NCBI RefSeq assembly: GCF_030247195.1 | Contig: NC_080672.1 | Location: 183,891,310-183,955,309 of the forward strand | Source: Topomyia yanbarensis | Taxonomy: Eukaryota; Arthropoda; Insecta; Diptera; Culicidae | Reading direction: 5' to 3' | Length of the DNA stretch: 64,000 nt | Translations under genes and position numbers: made by a program | Shown here: positions 12,299 through 22,794 of the stretch, in pieces | How the letters are laid out: each line of letters opens with the position of its first letter | How positions within the stretch are numbered: position 1 is the stretch's first letter | Notes under the pieces: generated by a model | The model's input: only the letters and a program-made list of their open reading frames with translations | Told to the model about the DNA's origin: nothing | The model's database searches: none

Positions 12299-12543
12299 CT
12301 TGAAAGTTTGAGCGAATTCTATACATTTCTTTTATAAGAAATGTAAAAATAGCATACGATAATGACGTGTGTCATATTTTTTGGGTAAATACTTTTATTT
12401 CACCCACTGTGGTCTATTTGACAATTATTTGGATACAACACAACTTAACTCTGTCGTTATTGTCTATTTTTGTTGTCTATTCTTTGTGTTATAGTTGTCG
12501 TAATTATTCAAATTGTAGGATCTAAAAGAAACAAAAAATTGAA

Positions 12544-12738
12544 ATGGCTATAAGACGATATGCCCATGTTTTCAATCGTCTTAAAGAATCTGAAATAAAT
12601 TCAACAGCAGACGATTCCGAAACTGATTTGCAAAGCGAGGAAGAAGATGTGAATGATATTGCTTCCGACGATGAATCTGATGCAGACTCGGAAGAAAAAT
12701 CTGAATATGTACTCCGGTTATGCATCAGAAGAAATTAA
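12544..12738 (+). pseudogene. Probable N-terminal remnant of a piggyBac-like transposase
   Basis: This 64-codon frame starts at the ATG of MAIRRYAHVFNRLKESE and continues with an acidic serine/aspartate/glutamate-rich stretch (DDSETDLQSEEEDVND). It lies inside a TTAA-flanked element. Acidic N-termini of this kind precede the DDE domain in many piggyBac transposases, but no catalytic aspartates are present because dispersed repeat sequence begins near 12790. The shift to another frame near 12720 continues acidic-to-neutral sequence (WSSEPIDSQRDLPSTH). The family call rests mainly on context; an unrelated acidic protein fragment is possible. Confidence 0.5.
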
Positions 12739-12739
12739 T

Positions 12740-13540
12740 AGCAACCCAGAAACATTTATTGGTCGTGTTCAAACGAAATGGAGCTCAGAACCAATCGACA
12801 GTCAACGTGATCTTCCGAGTACTCACCTTTTGGAAAAATTGACCTTTTTACATCCATCGCCTTATACGCTGAAATCGGGATTTGCTGCGTGTTCGTACTC
12901 ATCATCCTGTAATTCCGGAACCGGAAGTCGGATCAATTAGAAATTCAACAGCAGCCAATGGGAATGCTGTACCTTCAAGTTTGTAAATATCGGTAAAGAA
13001 TTCGCTGAGAAATAGGTATGACATTATCTTAGGAACTTGGTAAGGTCCCCCGGGGCATCAAGAACCGCCATAGCTGGTCAATGTGGTCGAAGTGCCTTCG
13101 GTGGGTTATTAATGATCTAGACATGCAAAGCCAAGTAATGTTGTACATATTTTAATATATATTGCATCATTTGGACGCCATGGTGGTATCAGTTTCTATG
13201 GAAATTTGCTGTGTGATTGTACTCTTCAACACGTAACTCCAGAACCGAAAGTCGGATAAATAAAAAAATCAATAGCGACCGATGGGAAGGCTGTACCTTT
13301 CGTTTGAGACTAAATTTGTACAAATCGGTCCAGCCACCTCTGAGAAAAATCGATGAGATTGCTTGCCACACACATACATCCATACATGCATACACACATA
13401 CACACATACATACATTTTACGATCTCGACGAACTGAGTCGAATGGTATAAGAGATTTGGACTCGGTTAAAAAAAAATCGAAATTTCGACCTATTGCATAA
13501 CCTTTCTATATGAGAACGGCAAAAAGGAGCTTGAATTTAA
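12740..13540 (-). repeat. Diverged member(s) of the A/B dispersed repeat
   Basis: It contains CCGGAACCGGAAGTCGGAT, AATTTGCTGTGTGATTG and a CATACA microsatellite (about 13370-13415), then a right-hand AACCTTTCTATATGAGAA head. The shared modules place it in the same family as A and B, but it is too diverged to assign to either half. The short frames over it are not protein-like. Confidence 0.6.
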
Positions 13541-13676
13541 ACGGGCCTGAGAGGCCCGGCTTGCCCTTTAATGTTAGGATTTTAGCTTGCCTTCACAAGG
13601 GTTAAAGAAGCTAGTGCGAAGCTCGGTAATACGTCGTTACAAAGCTAGACCAAGTCGGTTCTAAATCGCATCGACA

Positions 13677-13835
13677 TTTTGGTGGCTCCAGAGAGGAGCG
13701 GAGCACAATCTTCTCTAAAATTTTATTAAAAGTATTTGGAATAGTTTTCAACTATTTTAAATTGAGTATTTGAGTTTCTTTCTCTATTATTGGAAAGATT
13801 GTTAGAGATCGATTAATAGATACTTCTAAGCAAAT
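13677..13835 (+). other. BEL-B leader between 5' LTR and gag
   Basis: The sequence directly after the LTR end, TTTTGGTGGCTCCAGAGAGG, is where a primer-binding site should lie; TGG starts at 13680. I could not match it to a particular tRNA by eye. The remainder is AT-rich untranslated leader to the gag ATG at 13836. Confidence 0.5.
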
Positions 13836-15712
13836 ATGGAATTCGTGTCAAATCCCAACGGCCATTGTCGGCTTTGCATAAAAAAAGAACGAGCAATGGT
13901 CGAAATGATAACCTGCTGCGATTGCGATAGATATTTTCATATATCTTGGGTAAAAATGGATAAACGACCCGCAATACCAGATGTTTGGTATTGTGTAAAA
14001 TGCCAGCAGCGCACTATGGTCCCAAAGCTGTATTTAGGAAGACAAAACTGTTTGCGCCTAAACTGTTGGTTTTAGATATATAGTATCTTCAGCAAACTTT
14101 CTTGAAACTTTCTTGCCGATTTTTTGTACTAGTTGAATCAGGGTGGTCCTTGTGGTTAGGGAGTTCAAAGGATCAACTTCATAGATATGTAAAATTTAGC
14201 TACATAATGTTCTACAAAGTTATAAATCAATCAAATTGAAGCAACTTTTCTGAAGAAACTATGTGGCTATCTCTATTGGTTCTTGTGTTATGATTTTTGC
14301 AATGTTTAAGGTAGGGTGGCTCTTGAAAAAATGGTTTTCTATAAATAGCTTTTTATGTGTTAATTTTTCGCTAATGCTTTGTTCTAGAGGTTTTTAGAAC
14401 TTTTGTAAATACACATTTTAGTCGAAGCAATGAAGATTCTATCTCTTTTGTTTGCATAGTTACAGGCGATTTTCAAAACAAAAATAGATTTTTTCAAAGC
14501 TATATATCTTCCGAGATTGCAAATGAACTTTCAATATTTTAATTTCATCTGAAAGATCGGAACTTTTTTAGTTTTTGGTGAAAAAACTGCGAGAGCGTTA
14601 TTTCTGTAAAAAAAAATTAATTTTTAAAAATGGTGTGTTTTAAAAAAATCGTTCATAACTTTTCAAATAGACAAGATAAAAACTTTGTTACTTCAGCAAA
14701 AATATGCGTTACAAAGTTCTAAAAGTGCTGTAAACAAAGTATTTACGATAAATCAGTGTATGAAATGACAAATGAAAAATAGTGATTTTAAGGGGTCACA
14801 TTTTCATCGCTCAATCTCTTATGGTAAAATCAACTGAGAAATAGTTTATGTGTGTGATATTTCCGAAAGTCATGGTAATTCTATTGAATTTTTTAACGTT
14901 TTTGAAAGAACTACATCTATCTACCGTACATCTAAATGGTTGCGTGGATTTACAGTAGTGTTAGTTGCAAACTATCGTTAATTCTAAATCTACCAACAAA
15001 AGTCATCTATGCTCACTTAATTAAATCCTTTTTGGTTTGGGCTAGTACTCAAAATGAGTGCTAGAAGGAAAATGCTTTAGTTCACGTCTTGTTATCTTAA
15101 AATGACAGCTTGAAACGAGTTTGTTATTCATAGCAGCGGAAATTGTTGTATGCTTTTCCAACATTTATGCAATGTTTGAAAGAATAAATTAAATATCGAT
15201 TATAATGACGGCTGTCGGTAAGTTAAGGAAAGATTCTCAATGATTTGTTGCTTCAAAACAAATAAAAGTAAGATGTCTGAAAATCGCTAACCGCGAACTG
15301 GTAAAATAACTCATAAAACATAATTCCCTAGCATCTATATAATACATGTTGACTTATTGGCCACCTAATAGATAACTTTTATTTAGAATGTACCATAGTG
15401 CGCTATAACAACGTTGGAAATTCACGCTAACATTTAGTTGTACGGTAGACTGTTCTTTCAGAAACGTTTACAAATCCAATAGAATTACCATGACTTTCGG
15501 CACTATCACACACATTGACTATTTCTCAGTTGATTTTATTATAAGAGATTGAGCGATGAAAATGTGACCCCTTAAAATCACTATGTTTCATTTGTCATTT
15601 CATACAGATTTATCGTAAATACTTTTTTTTCAATTTGTTTATTTGATAAGGCACGTATGCGTTAGCTTAAAGGTGCCATTTTTTCATTGCTTTACATTTT
15701 GAATTTCTTAAA

Positions 15713-15992
15713 ACAAGGCTGAAGGGGGGGAGATATAAACTTTCAGTTTCCGGCATCAGGAATTAACGGCCATGATTACAGATTCGAACGGATTTATCAA
15801 CTAAAACTAGAAGATAGGGGGGGGGCACATAAGTTTTGGGAAGATATTCAAGGGGAGAAGGGGTGAAGTCATACATCTGTGTATCAGAGACATGGGAGAG
15901 AGGGTGAACAAGGCTGAACGGGGGGATATAAACTTTCAGTTTCCGGCATCAGGAATCAACGGCCAGGATTACAGATTCGAACGGATGTATCA
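15713..15992. repeat. Local duplication in the LINE 3' region
   Basis: About 85 bases starting ACAAGGCTGAA (15713-15800) recur at 15908-15992 with few changes, about 195 bp apart. Copy 2 of the LINE has only one version, so this arose in or near copy 1. A 116-codon plus-strand frame at 15892-16242 is antisense and not taken as a gene. Confidence 0.8.
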
Positions 15993-16225
15993 AGTATTGG
16001 GACGCCGGGCGGTTTTCCTCGAGTCGGCAGGGGTTCCTCCAGACGATTTCAGATACGGATCCGGAACACACCGCGCTGCGCGTGTGATGTTGTACTGTAG
16101 ATCTCGTGTTGTTGGTTCATTCGACAGATGTTTTGTCTCGTCTTGGAGTCGTATCAAACCATCGTTGGGGTACGGTAGGCGGAAGAGGGCACTTCTGGAA
16201 ATGATAAGAGAAAAGATACGGGCAT

Positions 16226-19200
16226 TTAAATTTGGATATTGATGGTTTTGAGGAACGCGTATATAAGGGACATGTAGAGAATATCGCGGCTTGCTAGTAC
16301 ATCTCGAACCGGGACATTGGGTGATCTTCCTCGGGCCCGAAGGGAATCGAATAGTTGAGATCTGTCAGAACAGTACTCGGCGCATGCCCAGACAACATGT
16401 TCGATTTCGTGATAACCGTTGCCACAAGCCCAATACGCCGCAGATGTGCATCCAGCGTGTAGTGATTGGACATGAGCCGAGACATCACGCGAATCAAATC
16501 CCGACCCACATCCATCCCCCTGAACCAAGGTTTCGTCGATACCTTAGGGATTATCGAATGTAGCCACCTTCCCAGTCCACCATTGCTCCATGAAGTTTGC
16601 CAACTTTCGAGGGTTCTCTGATGAGTAATACTGAAAAATTCGCTGAAGCTAATTGGTCCAGTGGCGTAGCCAGAAATTTGGTTTGGAGGGGGTTTTGATG
16701 AAAATCGCAAATTTTTTGAAAAAATGCTAAAATTTAATATGAGTTTGATAAATTATTGAAAACTCAAAAACATAAGTAGTCTAACAGGTGTCATTCCAGT
16801 CTACAAACAAGAAGGATCAACATGGAACAGTTTTCAAACCTCTATAGATTATTTTCTTGTATAATATGTCAATGAAGTAAAAATTGCGATCTTTTAAAGT
16901 GGGATAAATGATCTAAAAAATTTTCAACGTTCAAGATCACCTAATATAATAATCCTTGACTTTGAAGGTTTGACAACTTCGGAAAGTTATCAACATAAAA
17001 CAGCGCCTGCTTTGATATAGAAATTTTAGTGATTAACTCTCATAGAGGTAATTATGCGAATTAATTTTTCAAAAATATTAAGAGATATGGTGCCTTCAGC
17101 AAAGTTTTTGATAATGTCATTTCAAACAATTTTGTTGAAAATATGAAGGCTACATGAATTCAACATATAGGGATTTAAATGGACTGGGCCTGCTATATTT
17201 CTTCTTAGTGAAGAAAAATTTAGGTGAAAACTATTTTTTTCTGCGCTACGGATAAAATTGTTTGAAACAATCATTGCGAGTTGAGAACACAAAACCTATA
17301 ACTAAATTATGGATGGATGGAACTGAAACTTGCGTTTCGACTTCATCTCATCAGAATCCGACATTAACTTGGTGGGCGGACTAAGCTAGCGCCGAATTGA
17401 TGCTAGCTCCTGAAAATGGAATCACAGTGGAATATTTGGGAATTATTTGTTTTAAATCCAGTTCCCTTATTTTTTTTGTAAGCTTCAAAGGTACCTTGAA
17501 CGCAATGTGAATTTATTATTTAATTACCGCAGAAGAGATTTACCAAGTACAGCAATTTCAGAATAGCTTGTTGTAAAGGTTTTCTACTACTATATTTCGA
17601 TACTCTGAATATGTGGGATATTTATATCTTTGACAAAGTTGTTTGAAATAGCACTTTCGAAAACTTTGCTGGAGACATTAAGTCTCGACCCAAATTTGGT
17701 TGAAGACTAATTCTTGTCTATAATTACTTCTAGGAGGATTAACCGTCAAAATTATTCTATCAGCAGATGAACAGTTTCACGTTTTGAAATTCTTCAATGT
17801 TACTTAACATCGAAATTTGGCAGTTTCGAATGAATGTGATCGTGACCGTTAAAAATTTATCGAGCATTAATTTTACTTTTCTTCATTAGTCAACCTCACA
17901 ACTTGCAGTACTAGTACGTAGCACACAAAATTTTAGTACGCCATTCATTGCATCCTGCTAAGAGGCTATTCATATAGTTGATAATACAACAAAAATCCAA
18001 TGCTCATAAAACCGATCCTAACCTGCTAGAGACAAAATTATATCAGCTTTCAACTAGTTTCTGAAATGTTATTCTTTTTGTTAACCATATTGAATTGTTG
18101 TCTAAACTCTACACAATCTAAAAAATTACATTTTCAGCAAATGTTGAAATGTATGTAAGTTTTCGGTAAACAAGCTTATGTTTTATGTGCAATCAACCTA
18201 TTCATATTTAGATTCCCATTCGAAAAATTGTCTCTAATCCATATTATGAAGCATCTTTCCAAAAATGAGGGGTAAAGCGCTTAGCTAAAGAGTCCGCTTC
18301 TTCATTACCTGGAATGGAGCAATGCGAGGGAACCCAAACTAAGGTAATCTTGTACGATCTTACAGACAAAGCACGCAGGCGCTCCCAGATTTTCCCCAGA
18401 AAATATGGAATGTGCTTTCTAGGTTTCATTGAACGGAGAGCCTCGATTGAGCTGAGGCTATCCAAGACAATAAAGTAATGATCGGTGGGCAAAGTATCAA
18501 TGATCCCAAAGGTATACTGAATAGCAGCAAGTTCTGCGACGTAAACCGAAGCAGGATTATTGAGTTTGAATGAGGCGGTGAGGTTTTGATTGAATATACC
18601 GAAGCCAGTGGAGCCGTCGACTGTATATTTCGACTTCTCGAAATTTACTATGAAAGATGCTTGGGATCACTTGCGGACGTATGTGATCCGGGATTCCACG
18701 AATCTCGTCTTTCATGGATTTGTCAAAGAATACAGTTGAATTAGAAGCATGAAAGAGATTGATACGTTTGGGATAGTATGAAGAAGGATTGATATTTTGT
18801 GCCATGTAATCGAAGTTCAAGGACATAAATCGGGTTTGAGAATTGAGCTCGACAAGCCTTTCGAAATTTGCAATTACTAACGAGTTCAAGATATCGCATC
18901 GGATGAGCAATCGATATGAGAGGTCCCAAAATCGATTTTTCAGCGGAAGGACGCCCGCCAGCACTTCTAAACTCATCGTATGTGTCGAGGGCATGCAACC
19001 CAAAGCAATACGCAAACAACAATATTGGATTCACTCTAGTTTGATGAATTGTATGTTCGCAGCGGAGCGGAAACAGAAACTCCCGTACTCCATCACCGAC
19101 AATATTGTTGTTTGGTACAGCCTGATCAGGTCTCCTGGGTGGGCACCCCACCATATTCCGGTTATTGTACGGAGAAAGTTGATCCTTTGCTGGCACTTCT

Positions 19201-21448
19201 GTTTCAGATACCTAATGTCACATCCCCAGGTTCCTTTAGAGTCGAACCAGACCCCGAGATATTTGAAAGTTGAAACCTGAGCAATAGTTTGGCCCATTAA
19301 TTGAAGCTGTAGTTGCGCTGGTTCACGCTTCCTTGAAAATACGACTAGCTCAGTTTTCTCCGTGGAGAACTCGATACCTAGCTGGAGGGCCCAAGCAGAC
19401 AAATTGTCCAAGGTATCTTGCAGTGGTCCTTGCAGATCGACGGATTTGGGACCTGTAATAGAGACCACACCGTCATCTGCAAGCTGCCTTAGCGTGCAGG
19501 AATTGACAAGACATTCGTCAATGTCATTCACGTAAAAGTTATAGAGAAGGGGGCTTAGACATGAGCCCTGGGGAAGACCCATGTAGCTAATTCGTGATGT
19601 CGATAAATCACCATGCGAAAAATGCATATGTTTTTCAGACAGCAAGTTTAGCAAAAAGTTGTTTAGTGTCGGTGAAAGACCATGCTGGTGCAGCTTCTCA
19701 GAAAGAATTTTGATAGAAACTGAATCAAAAGCCCCCTTTATATCTAGGAAAACTGATGCCATCTGCTCTTTGCTAGCATAAGCCATTTGAATTTCTGTTG
19801 AGAGCAACGCAAGACAATCGTTCGTCCCTTTGCCTTTGCGGAAACCAAATTGTGTATCTGACAGTAAGCCATTTGCTTCAACCCAATTATCGAGGCGAAA
19901 CAAGATCATTTGCTCGAATAACTTTCGGCTACAGGACAGCATCGCAATCGGTCGATACGAGTTGTGGTCGGAGGCTGGTTTTCCTGGTTTTTGAATGGCG
20001 ATGACCTTCACTTGCCTCCAGTCATGAGGGACAATATTACCCTCAAGAAACTTATTAAATAAATTCAACAAGCGTCTCTTGGCAGAGTCTGGCAGATTCT
20101 TTAACAAGTTAAATTTGATTCTGTCTGGCCCTGGGGCTTTATTGTTGCATGATAAGAGAGCAAGTGAGAACTCCACCATCGAAAACGGGGTTTTTTTTCG
20201 CGTTATTGTGAGGGGACGCGGCGCGGTAGATCTTCTGTGCCGGGGAGGAATCCGGACAAACCTTCTTGGCAAAATCGAATATCCAACACGGTTTGAATAT
20301 TCCACGCTCTCATTAGTACTGTTTCGGTTTCGTAAGCGCCGGGCCGTACTCCAAAGAGTGCTCATCGATGTTTCTCTAGTTAGTCCGTCCACGAACCGAC
20401 GCCAGTAGCTAAGTTTTTTGGCTTTTATCAAACTCTTCATGCGCGTTTCCGCCATCGCGTACTGTCGGTAGCTAGCTGGCAGCCCGTCGTCCCGGAAGGT
20501 CTTATACGCAGCGGCCTTCTCTGCGTACACGTCTGAGCACTCTTTGTCCCACCATGGATTGGGAGGACGCCCGCGCGAGTTCGCGTCTGGTACGCGTTTA
20601 GTCTGAGCTTGAATCGCGGTATCGAGAATCAAGCCAGCCAGGAACCCGTACTCTTCCTCCGGAGGAAACTCTTGTGTCGATTCTACTTTTTCGGATATCG
20701 CGGACGCGTAGCTCTTCCAATCAATATTTCGTGTGAGGTCATACGAAACATTGATTGTATTCGGTGGCCCTGAACCGTTAGTAATATTAATTACTATTGA
20801 CAGATGGTCGCTGCCGTGGGGATCAGAGACTACCTTCCACATGCAATCTAACCGCAGCGATGTCGAGCAGAGGGACAGATCTAAGGCGCTCGGTCGCGCT
20901 GTAGGGGCAGGAATCCGTGTCATTTCACCCGTATTCAAAATAGTCATATTGTCGCAAAGCTCATGGAGTAGGGTAGATCGATTATCGTCATGAAGGCAAC
21001 CCCATGCCGTGCCGTGGGAGTTGAAGTCACCTAAAACTAGCCTCGGTGCGGGGAGGAGTTCCGCAAAATCGCAAAGCCGTCGGTGGCTAACTGAGGCTCT
21101 AGAGATGTAGGTGGAAGCAATGCAAAGGTCTTTGCCTTTAATTCTGGTTTGGCAAGCGACAACTTCATTGCCTGGTGTCGAGGGGAGGTCGATCCGATTG
21201 AAAGAATAGCACTTTTTGATCCCCAAAAGTACTCCTCCGTAAGAGTCTTCTCGATCCAAGCGAATAATATTAAAATCGTGAAAGTGTAGGGTTATTTCTG
21301 AAGTGAGCTATGTCTCGCATAGGGCAAATGCATCGCATTTCAAATTATTTAGTAAGATTTTAAACGAATCGATTTTCAGGATAATGCTTCTGCAATTCCA
21401 CTGTAGAACAGTGATTAAATCCTTGACCTCGTTCGATGAATTAGCCAT
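16226..21448 (-). pseudogene. LINE copy 1 ORF2: endonuclease, reverse transcriptase, RNase H; disrupted
   Basis: The ATG at 21446-21448 overlaps the ORF1 stop in the string ATGGCTAA. After 46 codons an in-frame TAG (about 21307) stands where copy 2 has tryptophan. The long open part (21259-19031, 742 codons) holds APE endonuclease motifs GDFNSHGTAWGC and SDHLSIV, then the reverse transcriptase with APGPDRI, FLDIKGAFDSV, GLPQGSCLSPLLYNFY and LADDGV. Frameshifts follow near 19030. RNase H (DHYFIVLDSLSSIEA, WVPSHCSIPGNEEADSLAK) lies at 18600-18270, then the nested insertion, then a cysteine/histidine C-terminus with CGNGYHEIEHVVWAC (16528-16226). The product acts in target-primed reverse transcription; this copy cannot make it intact. 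Confidence 0.88.
16659..18265. mobile_element. Non-coding element starting CAGTGGCGTAGCCAG, copy 1 (truncated)
   Basis: It begins CAGTGGCGTAGCCAGAAATT immediately after LINE sequence AATTGGTC and ends abruptly against the RNase H coding region near 18265. About 1.6 kb matches the insertion at 28476-30341 in BEL-A almost base for base. The CAGTGGCGTAGCCAG start resembles ends of hAT-type or related non-autonomous elements, but no inverted partner is visible at the other end, so the superfamily is open. No coding frame is present. Confidence 0.75.
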
Positions 21449-22016
21449 CGAAGGATACAATCGCTGAAAGGAGGGGCCATTTCGCAGTGAACTGCATAAA
21501 GAATGTTTTTACTGCGGGGAGAAAGCTTATCAAGATACTTTTAAGGGGGTCAGCAATGTTTAACGCTGTAAGAATACGGTCCACAATGTCAGAGAAATTT
21601 ATTAAGCCAGCACTGTTTTCTTTCTCTGGCTGAGATATGGGAACACTTGGGGTTTTTGATGTTCCTGGAAGTGCTGGGAACTCCTTTTCTGAGCTCAGGT
21701 TACTGAGACCGGGAGCGACTTGCTTCGGTTTTGCACCAGTACTTCCTTGAGTAGTTAGTTTAGGGGGGCCATGAAGAGACACCTTCTGGCCTTTACGACG
21801 AAACTTGGGAGAAGAAATGTTCCTCTTTTTTCTATTGCTTCTAGGCACAGCAGAAGATGTTCCCTCCTGGGGTTCATCACAGTCGCCTTCGTCAGTAGAC
21901 AAGTTGGTAAAGATGTTCGTAGAGACAGGTGGCGTAGCTATCTTAAGCATTTCTGCAAAAGATCGCTTAGAGCGTCCCTGAAGGGAACGCTTAAGATTTT
22001 CCTCGCGCTGTTTTCT

Positions 22017-22055
<39 letters not shown>

Positions 22056-22794
22056 TCGTACGCGGGACATGAAGAGAGATCATGTGGGTTTCCCCTACAG
22101 TAGAGACACTTTTCGACATCTCTACCACAGGAATCATCCGCATGATTCCCACCGTATTTCCCACAGCGGGTTTTATTGCTACTATGGGAGGCTGTGTGTC
22201 CCAATTGTTTGCAATTAGTACAGTTCATGACCCGCGGCACAAAGAGGCGAACAGGTAGACGAACCTACGTAGGTAATTGGGCAGGCCAGAGCCGGCGAAG
22301 GTCACCCGATAAGAGTCTGAGTTGACGTATATTTTCTTGCCGTCAGCTGCGACTGATGCTGAATGCAAACGTTTGCATTCCAGTATCTTCACTGGCTTAA
22401 ACTGGCTTAATTAGGCTCTTTGAAACAGCCAGTCCCCTATTTCAGCAGGTTCTCGCAATTCAGACTCGAATCGGAAACGACCCCAGTGACTTCAACCCTG
22501 CTAGCTGGAATATACACCCTGTACTCCTTCGTACAGGGCTCGTAGCCAGCAATATCGTTTGCCTGAGTTGAACAGTTAACCACCACCCGAAGCTTATCAG
22601 GGCGAATTTTCGATATTTCGATATTCCGTCAGAACTCGAGAAATCTGCAACAGATTCAAACACTTTTTTTCTTTGGTCCGAAAGAAGATCACAAATGGCC
22701 CGGTGGCCGAGCTCGGATATACCTTGAGCCGGGGAGCCGATTTTATTTCGACGTCCATCTCACCTTGAGATGAACCGCCGTCAGGGGAAGTCAT
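21441..22794 (-). pseudogene. LINE copy 1 ORF1 (gag-like, CCHC zinc knuckles), disrupted
   Basis: The start at 22794 gives MTSPDGGSSQGEMDVEIKS, followed by FFRTKEKKCLNLLQISRVL. The zinc-knuckle block lies at 22240-22049; relative to copy 2, one cysteine is serine (GHTASHS) and another is tyrosine (CGKYGG), so knuckles are damaged. The tail (21950-21441) is rich in serine and proline with KKRNISSPK and ends KWPLLSAIVSFDG at the stop overlapping ORF2. Frameshifts and a TTTA microsatellite break it. ORF1 proteins bind the element RNA and form its ribonucleoprotein. Confidence 0.85.
22015..22058. repeat. (TTTA)n microsatellite inside LINE ORF1
   Basis: About eleven TTTA units replace the short CCCCGCGTAGTTTG stretch seen at the same site in LINE copy 2 (37382-37395). 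It is an insertion or expansion within the decayed ORF1. Confidence 0.9.

Larger units (their letters stand above)
6838..13601 (+). mobile_element. piggyBac-like element in TTAA, 6.76 kb, filled with nested repeats
   Basis: TTAA lies on both sides (6834-6837 and 13602-13605), and the 3' LTR of BEL-B has the empty site with a single TTAA at 40839-40842. Ends are CCCTCAAAAAGGCAAGC at the left and, read in reverse, CCCTTGTGAAGGCAAGC at the right. TTAA duplication with CCC-starting inverted ends is the signature of the piggyBac superfamily. A GGCCCGG-rich motif repeats near both ends (6845, 7033, 13540). A remnant resembling the transposase N-terminus lies at 12544-12738; the rest of the body has been replaced by dispersed A/B repeat units (7117-12298) and diverged repeat sequence (12740-13540). 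Confidence 0.88.
1..13676 (+). repeat. 5' LTR of BEL-B, split by four or more insertions
   Basis: LTR blocks are 1-523, 2367-2656, about 6757-6837 and 13602-13676. They match, in order and on the same strand, 39064-39582, 40450-40706, about 40757-40842 and 40839-40912 of the 3' LTR. An AATAAA polyadenylation signal lies at 2496-2501. The LTR ends in CGACA at 13676, just before a GGTGGCTCCAGAGAGG leader. Stretches 2991-3137 and 6419-6756 have no partner in the 3' LTR, which seems deleted there, so they may be LTR sequence or unrecognised insertions. A small reading frame at 135-386 recurs in the 3' LTR and shows no protein family; I take it as non-coding. Confidence 0.75.

Noticed and set aside
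13836..14075. A host PHD-finger (chromatin reader) gene
   Set aside because: The PHD-type frame lies just after an LTR and continues, across a precise insertion, into BEL gag and pol. Insect BEL elements commonly begin gag this way. The last residues past 14011 come from the inserted element.
16659..18265. hAT transposon assignment from the CAGTGGCGTAGCCAG start
   Set aside because: No inverted right end and no 8-bp duplication is visible in either copy, so I leave the superfamily open.
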